DNA of 12,390 nucleotides from JBBDIM01 sp040880405. GTDB lineage: Bacteria; Planctomycetota; Planctomycetia; Pirellulales; Pirellulaceae. Every line of letters begins with the position of its first letter. Position 1 is the first letter of the stretch. The position numbers and the translations under genes are program-made. Below are positions 5,970 to 12,390 of the stretch, piece after piece. Under the pieces are notes generated by a model that worked only from the letters and a program-made list of their open reading frames with translations, had not been told where the DNA came from and ran no database searches. The DNA is taken from positions 1-12,390 of the forward strand of contig JBBDIM010000187.1 of the NCBI GenBank assembly GCA_040880405.1, given 5' to 3'.

Positions 5970-6658
5970 CCCGCATCTTGGGAGCCCTGTTTAGCTATTT
6001 TTGCGTCGCGACGGTCATTGCCCAGTCGATCGGCCTGGTCGCCTTGTGGGGTACGCGGCAGTTCACGCGGGACGAGGTCTACTCGATTTTGGCGATCGTT
6101 TACGACATCGATACCGACGCCCTGAACGAGGACGAGGATGGGGACGCGCCACCCCGCGACGATCAGGAAGAACCGGACTGGCAGACGATTATCGACGCCC
6201 GGGCCCAGCGGCACTTGGCCCTTGATTTTAGGATTCAGGCGCTGGACACCGGAATTGAGAACATGCGGGCAATGCAGGTGAACCTGGTAGAGGAACGGCG
6301 GCGATACGATCAACTGAAAGACGCTTTCGATCAACGCCTGGAGGCCCTGGCCAACGGGGTGCGAGAAGACGCGATCATCGAGGTGCAGCGGACCTTGGAA
6401 TCGGTCGATCCGCGGCAAGCGAAAGAGCAAATCCTGATCATGCTCGAACGTGATAAGCAGTCTATGACGGACGTTGTGAAAATCATCAAGGCGATGCCGA
6501 CCGATAAACGAAAACGGATCATGGGCGAGTTCCGCACCCCGGAAGAGGAACAGAAGCTGGCCGATATTTTGAATGAAATTCGCTTAGGAGCCCCCGACGC
6601 GGAAGTGATTCGTGAGGCCCGTAACCACCTCCAAAAATTCAACCCTGAGCGCTCATAG
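5960..6658 (+). CDS. MotE-like membrane-anchored flagellar accessory protein
   Basis: A 232-aa protein with one N-terminal membrane helix (about 7-30), a short acidic stretch (about 54-71, Asp/Glu-rich with two prolines), a coiled coil (about 91-148) and a C-terminal helical region (about 150-210). The C-terminal region resembles the MgtE-N-type repeat seen in MotE/YlxF-like proteins encoded next to fliJ and fliK (ILIMLERDKQSMTDVVKIIK, then DKRKRIMGEF). In known MotE-type proteins this architecture is associated with stator or export-apparatus function in the periplasm or at the membrane. The start overlaps the fliJ stop (ATGGCCATAG), which suggests translational coupling. The next gene starts 10 nt after the stop. 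The family call rests on architecture and position rather than strong motifs. It could instead be a lineage-specific protein. Confidence 0.6.
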   Translation: MAIARILGALFSYFCVATVIAQSIGLVALWGTRQFTRDEVYSILAIVYDIDTDALNEDEDGDAPPRDDQEEPDWQTIIDARAQRHLALDFRIQALDTGIENMRAMQVNLVEERRRYDQLKDAFDQRLEALANGVREDAIIEVQRTLESVDPRQAKEQILIMLERDKQSMTDVVKIIKAMPTDKRKRIMGEFRTPEEEQKLADILNEIRLGAPDAEVIREARNHLQKFNPERS

Positions 6659-6662
6659 GAAG
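6657..6662 (+). promoter_or_regulatory. Ribosome binding site deciding the fliK start
   Basis: AGGAAG overlaps the stop codon of the MotE-like gene and lies 6 nt before the ATG at 6669. This favours 6669 over the in-frame ATG at 6612, which lies inside the upstream gene. Confidence 0.7.
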
Positions 6663-6668
6663 CCACTC

Positions 6669-8297
6669 ATGCAGTCCCAACCGACAGATCACGCCAGGCA
6701 TGCCGCCCGTTGGGTGACCGGCGTGCAGGCGTCGTCCAATGCGGGAACCAGCCCGCTGGCCTTTTTCGATTTGATCATGGACTCCGCGCGGGAAGCGACA
6801 CGGAGTGGCCAATACCAGCCGCTGCCAGGTCAGAGATCACCCGGCCCGGAATCGTCCGGTTCGTCGAGTTCGGTCTCTGATCGGAATCTCGACGACGACG
6901 AGGACCGAGAAACGCCACGGCAACCGACCGATGAGCATCACCAGGCCGGTGACTTGGCGGCACTGGAACGCCCACAACCGATTGAGGAGCCACCTGTGGC
7001 AACGGATGACGCGCCCGCCGACGAGGCCGCCACGGTCGAAATTTCAGACGCGGCGAATGTCCCGCGGCCTGGCAATCAGGAACCGACCGCGGAAGATCGC
7101 GGCGACGCCGCTGCCGTGGATCGGGGAACCGAGAAAAAGTCGACCTCAGCAGAGACCATCACCCCTCCACGGGAACCGCGTCAAGCGGAGGACCCGGCCA
7201 GTGAAGCTGCCGACCTGGAGCCGGAGGTCGAGTCCTTGGCGGCGGAAGATCCAACCGAGGAGGAGATCGCCACACGGTTGCCGGCGGAAGAAGCTACCAC
7301 GGAGGAGGGTCAGGATGAGGAGGATTCCCAGCGGTCGTCCACCGAGACAAATCAGACCGCACAGGCTCAGCAGGAAGAGCAAATCGCCGAGCGGCAAAAC
7401 AGCACCAAGGCGGAGCAGGCGGCGGTGAAATCGGCCGAGGACCAACAGCGAACCGCGGACCAGAGCGAGGCCGCGGAGGAAGGTGTTACGGCCGAGGCGG
7501 AAGTTTCCGACTCCCGCCGGGCACGCCGTTCCTCGCCGAACAGCGAGCACTCGTTTGGCGAGAACCAAGAAGAGCGGCCGCACCAACCGACACCCGCGGA
7601 ACAATCCACCGCCAAACCACCCTTGGCAGAGACCCCAGGCAGCCATCAGGCCGAGTCGCAGCGAACGCCTGTTCCGCCGACCGTCGCGGTTGACGCGCCC
7701 CGTGGAATGACCGGAGCGGAGCAGGGCGTTACCACCGAAGGTTCGGTCGGCGAGGGGGTTTCCTCACTGATTCAACGAGGCATTCAGCGCGGTTTGATCA
7801 AGTCGAGCCCCACGCCCCAGCCAACCAATCCGGTCGATACACGGCAGCAGATGCGAATGGTCAACCGAGTTGCCAGAGCGGTCGAATCGGCTCCGCCAGG
7901 TCAACCGGTGCGGATCCGCTTGAACCCGCCGGAACTGGGTGCGCTGCGGATTGAGATCCGGATCGAGCAAGGGACGATGACCGCCAAGATCGAGGCGGAG
8001 ACCGAAGTCGCGCGGCAACTCCTCACGGAGAACCTCCCGCAGCTCAAGGATCGCCTGGCGGAATCGGGTATCACGATCGAGAAGTTCGAGATCGAGCTGC
8101 TCGGCAAGGAAACCAGTGGGGAAGGGCAAAGCGATTCGTCCGCGGCGGAGGATCGGCAAGCCCCAAGCGAGGGCAGACCGCGCCAGCGGGGAGATTCGCG
8201 CGAGCGACCGACCGGCGAATCGCCGGAAGGGCAGGGGCCGCCCGAGCGCGGAGCGATCATCGATCGTGATAGTCGCAACTTGAACATCGTCGTCTAG
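6669..8297 (+). CDS. fliK: Flagellar hook-length control protein FliK
   Basis: FliK is exported during hook growth, measures its length and switches export from hook to filament substrates. From 6669 the product is 542 aa, longer than E. coli FliK (about 375-405). The C-terminal Flg_hook domain is clear (about 413-479): PVRIRLNPPELGALRIEIRI, then a stretch ending LKDRLAESGITIEKFEIELLG, the usual switch signature. The long middle region (about 45-370) is low-complexity and rich in Glu, Ala, Gln, Pro, Thr and Ser, with little sign of folded structure. Such a region suits a ruler that is exported unfolded. The tail after the domain is again charged and Gly/Pro/Arg-rich. The start is chosen on the AGGAAG site at 6657-6662. 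flgD follows 77 nt after the stop. Confidence 0.9.
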   Translation: MQSQPTDHARHAARWVTGVQASSNAGTSPLAFFDLIMDSAREATRSGQYQPLPGQRSPGPESSGSSSSVSDRNLDDDEDRETPRQPTDEHHQAGDLAALERPQPIEEPPVATDDAPADEAATVEISDAANVPRPGNQEPTAEDRGDAAAVDRGTEKKSTSAETITPPREPRQAEDPASEAADLEPEVESLAAEDPTEEEIATRLPAEEATTEEGQDEEDSQRSSTETNQTAQAQQEEQIAERQNSTKAEQAAVKSAEDQQRTADQSEAAEEGVTAEAEVSDSRRARRSSPNSEHSFGENQEERPHQPTPAEQSTAKPPLAETPGSHQAESQRTPVPPTVAVDAPRGMTGAEQGVTTEGSVGEGVSSLIQRGIQRGLIKSSPTPQPTNPVDTRQQMRMVNRVARAVESAPPGQPVRIRLNPPELGALRIEIRIEQGTMTAKIEAETEVARQLLTENLPQLKDRLAESGITIEKFEIELLGKETSGEGQSDSSAAEDRQAPSEGRPRQRGDSRERPTGESPEGQGPPERGAIIDRDSRNLNIVV

Positions 8298-8374
8298 GCG
8301 GCGGAAGTAAACAGACACGTAACACTTAATCGCGATGGCGGACTTGCAGTCCACTCGATAAACGGAAGTAAGCA

Positions 8375-8947
8375 ATGACAAAAGTTGATTCCAGCGCGGC
8401 GGCCGCCAGCGGCAGCAGTAACAACAGTGTTTCGCAAGGGGGAATGGCGGAGCTCGATCCGAACGATTTCCTGAAGTTGCTGATTGCGGAGCTTCAGAAT
8501 CAGGATCCGATGGAGCCGATGAAGAACGCCGAGATGATGCAGCAGATCGGGCAGATCCGCGAGATTGCCGCGACCGACAAGCTAACCGGCACGTTGGACA
8601 AAATCTCCGCCGGGCAAAACATCGCCACCGCCAGCAGCATGATCGGACGTCAGGTCCAGGCGATGAACAAGGATGGAGATGTCGTCTTTGGTGTCGTACG
8701 CAGTATTCAGTTCATCCCCGGCAACGACGGCCGCGAGCTTCAATTGAAGATCGACACCGGCGAACAGATTGTCGATATGAATATTGAGGACGTATTCCAC
8801 ATCCTACCCGCTGCCTCGCAGCAACCGGAGGCACCCGGCGAGATCCCGGACGACCTAGAGGTGGACCCGCCGGTCGATCCGGATGAGCCCACCGACCCCG
8901 ATGACGAGGGCGTCCCACCGGTAGATGATGAAACGGAAGTTCCCTAA
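8375..8947 (+). CDS. flgD: Hook cap protein FlgD, short form with acidic tail
   Basis: FlgD forms the temporary scaffold cap under which FlgE subunits assemble into the hook. The product is 190 aa (E. coli about 231). The family core is clear: DPNDFLKLLIAELQNQDPME (28-47) then PMKNAEMMQQIGQIREIA (48-65). A tudor-like segment follows (about 88-145: MIGRQV...DGDVVFGVVRSI...GEQIVDMNIEDV). The Ig/Fn3-like domain usually inserted in longer FlgD proteins is not visible. Instead residues 147-190 are a Pro/Asp/Glu tail with DP repeats (VDPPVDPDEPTDPDDEG). The N-terminus is Ser/Ala-rich and likely disordered. GGAAG at 8364-8368 is 6 nt before the ATG. flgE starts 88 nt downstream. Confidence 0.92.
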   Translation: MTKVDSSAAAASGSSNNSVSQGGMAELDPNDFLKLLIAELQNQDPMEPMKNAEMMQQIGQIREIAATDKLTGTLDKISAGQNIATASSMIGRQVQAMNKDGDVVFGVVRSIQFIPGNDGRELQLKIDTGEQIVDMNIEDVFHILPAASQQPEAPGEIPDDLEVDPPVDPDEPTDPDDEGVPPVDDETEVP

Positions 8948-9019
8948 ACCCCGGTTCGATTTCCTGCACTTACCAAAACAACACGCCGCAGCCCAAGACG
9001 GGGCGGTCTACATAATCAC

Positions 9020-9025
9020 GGAGGA
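9020..9025 (+). promoter_or_regulatory. Strong ribosome binding site of flgE
   Basis: GGAGGA 10 nt before the ATG at 9036 is one of the best Shine-Dalgarno sequences in the window. It fits a structural protein needed in many copies. Confidence 0.7.
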
Positions 9026-9035
9026 TTGAATATCC

Positions 9036-11885
9036 ATGGGTTTGGCATCCGCACTTTCGACCGCGCTGACCGGTATGACCGCCGCCGAGGCGCAGATTGA
9101 CGTCACCGGTAACAACCTGGCGAACTCGCAGACGGTCGGGTTCAAGTCGTCGACCGCTACGTTCGCGACCCAGTTCCTGCAAACGCAGAGTCTCGGCTCC
9201 AAACCGACCGAAGGCAACGGCGGGACCAACCCCCGCCAGATCGGGCTGGGTACGAAAGTCGCCGAGATCACCCCCAACTTCGCCCAGGGGACGATCGAAA
9301 TCAGCTCGAACCCCTCCGACTTGGCGATCCAAGGGGATGGCTTTTTCATCGTCGAAGGGGCCGCCGGCGAGCGGTACTATACGCGTAACGGGATTTTCAA
9401 AACCAACTCGCAAAATGAATTGGTGACGATCACCGGCCAACGAGTTTTAGGCTTTGGCATTGACGACGGCTTCCAGCTCCAGCGGACGCAGTTGGTCCCG
9501 CTGACCATTCCCCTGGGTGCCAAAAGCGTGGCCAAGGCGACCGAGAATGTTTACCTGGAGGGGACCCTGACCGCCGACGGCGATCTGGCCAGCCAGGGTC
9601 AGGTGATCGATAGCGCGGTTTTGGGCAACGCCGCGGTCCCTCGGCCCGACGTTTCCGCCAGCAATGTCGAGGTCGCCAGCCTCCCCAATACCGGTAGCAG
9701 TACGACCACCGCGGCCGTGCAGCCGGGCGTGGCGGGCACCACCAACAGCTTCACCGAAGGAGCCGGCGGCTCGCTGCCGGAAAACTCAACCTTCCACTAC
9801 CGAATGACCTTCTCGCAGGTGGGGCTCTCCAATGAGACCCTTGCCTCCGACGAGATCGTGGTCAACACCCCAGCCGACGGCAACGCCACCCCCGACGACC
9901 TGACGGCATTCTTTGATGACCCGCCCCAGTCCTCGTCCCACTCGCAGGTGAACCTCTATAAAAGTACCGATGGCGGTGCCACTTACCAACTGCACGATTC
10001 GAGCGCAATGGGCGCTACGATCATCGACGATGGCTCCGCCTCGATCGGAACCGCGCTCGACCCCAACCTGGTCAACGGCACCGGAGCCGGCGGCGGCCAT
10101 GATGGCGGCACGGCGTTCCAGTATCGATACTCCTTCCTCGACAACGCCGGCAACGAGTCGGTCCCTTCCGCGGCCCAAACGATTACCGTCCCAGGCAGCC
10201 CAGGCGATGGCAACGACTACTCGGTAATCTTAGACGGAATCCCGACCGACGCCAGCTATTCTCAGGTGAAGATCTATCGCACGCAGCCGGGCGGGTCCGA
10301 CTTCTTTGAGCTCGATACCCTAACCATGGCCCAGGCCGCCGATCCGTACATTGATGACAACACCACCCCGCTGGATCTGGGCGACCAACTCGACACCGCC
10401 ACCATCAACGGCAACTACAGCTATTTGGTCACCTTCGCCCGAGCCGGGGAACAGGAGAGCCGCCCTTCGCTGCTCTTGGGTCCGCAGAACGTGGTCAATG
10501 GCCGCGTGACCCTCCGTGACCTGCCGCTCCCGCCGACTCCGCCAGCCGACGGAAGCTTCCCGGCGTACGACACCGTCCGCGTCTACCGGAACTTGTCGAC
10601 CGATTCCGACAACTACTACTTACTCACCGAGTTGGCCCCCGGTGAGGAGTTTATCGACGATATCCCGGACGGCCAGATTTCTGATCTAGACATCCCCGGC
10701 AACCAGGTCCTCGATCTGGACGGCCCCAAAATCGACTCCAACACCTTGCTGACCAACGTCATCAAGCGAGACGGGCTGAACTACTCTAGTATGTTCGAGA
10801 CCGGCACCCTGGAGTACACCGGGTACAAGGGGGATCGTCGGCTCGATACCCAAACCTTCACCATCACCGACGACACGATCGTCCAGGAACTGCTGGAGTT
10901 CATCCAAAGCGCGAGCGGGATCCAGCCTTCGGTCAACGGCAACGCCAACCCGGTTCCCGGCTCGGAAAACGCGATCCCCAACGAATCGGGAGGACTCTCG
11001 CAGGGGATTTCGATCCAGGACGGGCGGATTCGGGTCGTTTCTAACAACGGGGTCGACAACGGCGTCGACATCAAACTCTCGTCGTTCGTGCTGGACAACA
11101 ACAGCGGGATCCTGCAAAACCCGAACCTGAATTTCGGTCGGGTCCAGGAGGGGATCGGCCAAAGCGCCGTCTCCGATTTTGTGGTGTACGATTCGCTCGG
11201 GATGCCGATCAACGTCCGCATGACCGCCGTGATGGAGGGCCGGGACGGCAACAACACCATTTACCGCTGGTTCGCCGATTCCCCCGACAACAACGCCGCG
11301 ATCGACACCGGGGCGACTAGTCAGGCCCAAATCGCGGTCGGGACCGGCCTTATTTACTTTGATGGCGATGGAAATTTTGTCGGCACGGACAACAATACGG
11401 TCACCATCCAGCGCCGCGATGTCCCCTCGCAGTCGCCTCTGGAATTCGAACTCGACTTCACGCAACTTTCCGGTCTGTCAGCCGACAAGGCCTCGCTCAA
11501 CGCCTCCCGGCAGGATGGGTCGGGGACCGGTACCCTCAATAGCTTCATCATTGGCGAAGATGGGATCATCCGCGGGGTCTTCTCCAATGGTGTCGACCGC
11601 GACCTGGGAGCCTTGCAGATGGCCCGGTTCGGCAACCCGGCCGGTTTAGAGCAGCGGGGCGAAAACATGTTCGCCGCGAGCGTGAACTCCGGTCTGCCGG
11701 TGCAGGGAGACCCCAACGAAGAGGGTTTAGGCAAGATCATCGCCGGTGCCGTGGAGCTATCGAACACCGACATCGGAAAAAACCTGATCAGTTTGATCTT
11801 GGCTTCGACTCAATATCGTGGTAGTTCCCGCGTGGTCACCACCGCCCAGCAATTGTTCGACGAGTTAATGAACCTCCGCCGTTAA
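9036..11885 (+). CDS. flgE: Flagellar hook protein FlgE, very large with three inserted repeats
   Basis: FlgE builds the curved universal joint between rod and filament. At 949 aa it is more than twice E. coli FlgE (402). Both ends are canonical: an N-terminal rod/hook signature (about 1-45, GNNLANSQTVGFKSS at 25-39), a flanking core with YYTRNGIFKTN (114-124), a middle region with VVYDSLGMPINV (716-727), and the C-terminal polymerisation helix (about 905-949, VELSNTDIGKNLISLILAST...). Between about 240 and 563 lie three tandem ~100-residue segments that share HYRMTF/QYRYSF/SYLVTF, VNLYKS/VKIYRT/VRVYRN and TIIDDG/PYIDDN/EFIDDI blocks, in the manner of Ig- or fibronectin-like beta domains. They are expected to face outward as extra hook surface. 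Base composition matches the neighbours, with no sign of a frameshift. The GGAGGA site supports the start. Confidence 0.95.
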   Translation: MGLASALSTALTGMTAAEAQIDVTGNNLANSQTVGFKSSTATFATQFLQTQSLGSKPTEGNGGTNPRQIGLGTKVAEITPNFAQGTIEISSNPSDLAIQGDGFFIVEGAAGERYYTRNGIFKTNSQNELVTITGQRVLGFGIDDGFQLQRTQLVPLTIPLGAKSVAKATENVYLEGTLTADGDLASQGQVIDSAVLGNAAVPRPDVSASNVEVASLPNTGSSTTTAAVQPGVAGTTNSFTEGAGGSLPENSTFHYRMTFSQVGLSNETLASDEIVVNTPADGNATPDDLTAFFDDPPQSSSHSQVNLYKSTDGGATYQLHDSSAMGATIIDDGSASIGTALDPNLVNGTGAGGGHDGGTAFQYRYSFLDNAGNESVPSAAQTITVPGSPGDGNDYSVILDGIPTDASYSQVKIYRTQPGGSDFFELDTLTMAQAADPYIDDNTTPLDLGDQLDTATINGNYSYLVTFARAGEQESRPSLLLGPQNVVNGRVTLRDLPLPPTPPADGSFPAYDTVRVYRNLSTDSDNYYLLTELAPGEEFIDDIPDGQISDLDIPGNQVLDLDGPKIDSNTLLTNVIKRDGLNYSSMFETGTLEYTGYKGDRRLDTQTFTITDDTIVQELLEFIQSASGIQPSVNGNANPVPGSENAIPNESGGLSQGISIQDGRIRVVSNNGVDNGVDIKLSSFVLDNNSGILQNPNLNFGRVQEGIGQSAVSDFVVYDSLGMPINVRMTAVMEGRDGNNTIYRWFADSPDNNAAIDTGATSQAQIAVGTGLIYFDGDGNFVGTDNNTVTIQRRDVPSQSPLEFELDFTQLSGLSADKASLNASRQDGSGTGTLNSFIIGEDGIIRGVFSNGVDRDLGALQMARFGNPAGLEQRGENMFAASVNSGLPVQGDPNEEGLGKIIAGAVELSNTDIGKNLISLILASTQYRGSSRVVTTAQQLFDELMNLRR
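9780..10724 (+). repeat. Three tandem protein-domain repeats inside flgE
   Basis: Residues about 249-356, 359-459 and 460-563 of FlgE align block by block. The Tyr-x-(Tyr/Met/Val)-Thr/Ser-Phe strand recurs at 254, 362 and 462. The (N/K/R)-hydrophobic-Tyr-(K/R) strand recurs at about 305, 411 and 514. The (Ile)-Asp-Asp turn recurs at about 330, 439 and 540. Spacing is 100-109 residues throughout. Copies 2 and 3 also share an AG-x-ES-x-PS motif (371-378, 470-478). The copies are diverged at DNA level, so this is an old duplication or a set of acquired domains. Confidence 0.8.
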
Positions 11886-11910
11886 AACATAGCCAACTTG
11901 GATGAAGTTT

Positions 11911-12090
11911 TTTTGCCACAGAGGGCACAGAGATCACAGAGGGAGCGCTGAGGAACGGGTCATTTTGCATTTTCCAATTTCGATTACTCATTAATCATTC
12001 CGCTGGTCGGAAAAAATGATTAATGAGTAATGAAGGATGAAAAATTCAAAATGTCGTCTCTCTGTGACCTCTGTGTCCTCTGTGGCTAAA
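11911..12090. repeat. Outer CACAGAG-type inverted repeat
   Basis: 34-nt arms at 11911-11944 and 12057-12090 pair with only 4 mismatches. Each arm is built from a 9-bp unit: CACAGAGGG, CACAGAGAT, CACAGAGGG in direct tandem at 11917-11943, and the complement in the right arm. CACAGAG repeats of this kind are, as I recall, widespread in environmental bacterial genomes; this is not checked. The loop is occupied by a second palindrome. Confidence 0.88.
11961..12053. repeat. Inner AT-rich inverted repeat nested in the outer one
   Basis: 39-nt arms (11961-11999 and 12015-12053) pair with 7 mismatches. The inner 17 bp (ATTACTCATTAATCATT against its complement, 11983-11999 and 12015-12031) are perfect. 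The tip has a small CCG/CGG stem. The element is much more AT-rich than its surroundings and unrelated in sequence to the outer arms. It reads as a separate repeat that landed in, or travels with, the outer one. Confidence 0.88.
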
Positions 12091-12176
12091 TCCTTTTTCA
12101 CCCATCGACAAGTTACGACCTATATTTGGACGCCCTCCCACCCCCTCGGCGGGAGCGGTGTGACGGTACGATCCGG

Positions 12177-12390
12177 ATGATCAAACTAACCCGACTCGGC
12201 GGCGACCTGTTCGTGCTCAACGCCGACTTGATTCGCTACATCGAATCGAGTCCCGATACGTTCATCACCTTGGAAGGTGGCGATCGGATCGTGGTGCGGG
12301 AAACGATGGATCAAGTGATCGACCGGACCATTGAATATCAACAGCTAAAAAACCTGATTCCCCGGACCATGTCGGCGGCCGGACCTTCGT
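12177..12390 (+). CDS. flbD: FlbD family flagellar protein (partial, 3' end beyond window)
   Basis: The first 71 codons of a small protein are visible; the gene runs off the right edge. The sequence MIKLTRLGGDLFVLNADLIR followed by YIESSPDTFITLEGGDRIVV and RETMDQVIDRTIEYQ matches the FlbD family (about 60-90 aa), conserved in flagellar clusters between flgE and motA/motB. The family's function is poorly defined; it should not be confused with the Caulobacter sigma-54 activator of the same name. Nothing in it suggests a membrane segment. The ATG at 12177 is chosen because the family begins exactly here. The upstream Shine-Dalgarno is weak. The stator genes motA and motB are the expected next genes, but they are outside the window. 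Confidence 0.9.
   Translation, partial: MIKLTRLGGDLFVLNADLIRYIESSPDTFITLEGGDRIVVRETMDQVIDRTIEYQQLKNLIPRTMSAAGPS

Larger units (their letters stand above)
11886..12176. other. flgE-flbD spacer filled by nested palindromes
   Basis: No coding region is seen. The space is taken up by an outer inverted repeat (11911-12090) with another inverted repeat (11961-12053) in its loop. About 86 nt of ordinary leader DNA precede flbD. The leader has an isolated TATATT at 12121 but no matching upstream box at proper spacing, and no strong Shine-Dalgarno. The long structure may end or attenuate transcription after flgE. Confidence 0.7.

Noticed and set aside
6612..6668. Upstream ATG for fliK
   Set aside because: It lies within the MotE-like gene with no ribosome binding site; the ATG at 6669 has AGGAAG at good distance.
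7146..7646. Antisense open frame across the FliK low-complexity region (166 codons)
   Set aside because: Leu/Arg/Gly-rich shadow of a Glu/Ala/Gln-rich coding strand with no recognisable domain; fliK on the + strand has a clear C-terminal domain.
8340..8352. GGACT-TGC-AGTCC hairpin resembling a tRNA anticodon arm on the reverse strand
   Set aside because: Only 13 nt; the flanking DNA shows no acceptor, D- or T-arm, so neither a tRNA nor a clear tRNA fragment can be supported.
10686..11465. Antisense open frame of 259 codons over flgE
   Set aside because: Shadow of the GC-rich FlgE coding strand; composition and lack of motifs argue against a gene.
12121..12126. TATATT as a -10 box for flbD
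   Set aside because: No credible -35 box at 16-18 nt, and no sigma-28 or sigma-54 consensus was seen; a lone AT hexamer is not enough.

Overview
This window is one strand of a flagellar basal-body, export and hook gene cluster. Every gene supported here is on the + strand. The order is fliF - fliG - fliH - fliI - fliJ - a small membrane-anchored MotE-like gene - fliK - flgD - flgE - flbD (cut by the right edge). The DNA is GC-rich. The gene order, the proline-rich FliG, the very large FlgE, and above all the repeated 29-bp inverted arms (GTGTGAAAAAGGGG... / ...CCCCTTTTTCACAC) in intergenic spaces suggest a planctomycete, probably of the Pirellula/Rhodopirellula side. That placement rests on recall of similar repeats and on gene content, not on a search.

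Layout: 1-80 holds no gene I can assign. fliF (81-1730) encodes the MS-ring protein, followed by palindromic element A1. fliG (1854-3002) encodes the rotor switch protein, followed by element A2. fliH and fliI (3147-5154, 1 nt apart) encode the export ATPase and its regulator. A 353-nt spacer follows that is almost entirely repeat DNA (elements B1 and B2 plus smaller pieces). fliJ, the MotE-like gene and fliK (5508-8297) overlap or sit within 10 nt of each other. flgD (8375-8947) and flgE (9036-11885) encode the hook cap and hook. Then comes a 291-nt spacer holding one palindromic repeat nested in the loop of another, and then the start of flbD.

The products act together: FliF forms the membrane ring, FliG the switch/torque ring on it, and FliH/FliI/FliJ the ATPase complex that feeds the type III export gate. 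FliK measures the hook, which is built from FlgE under a FlgD cap. The MotE-like protein may be an export or stator-associated accessory.

The most notable points are: (1) a FliG in which four of the five charged residues that matter for torque in E. coli are replaced (K264->A, D288->Q, D289->K, R297->L by ungapped alignment) and a ~57-residue Pro/Glu/Val linker splits the MFXF hinge; (2) a 949-residue FlgE carrying three tandem ~100-residue beta-domain-like repeats, beside a FlgD that lacks the usual C-terminal Ig-like region and ends in an acidic Pro/Asp tail; (3) four REPIN-like paired palindromes in two subfamilies, placed only at certain gene junctions so that they divide the cluster into units; and (4) a palindrome-in-palindrome nest after flgE. 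I see no defence system, CRISPR array, RNA gene or intact transposase.
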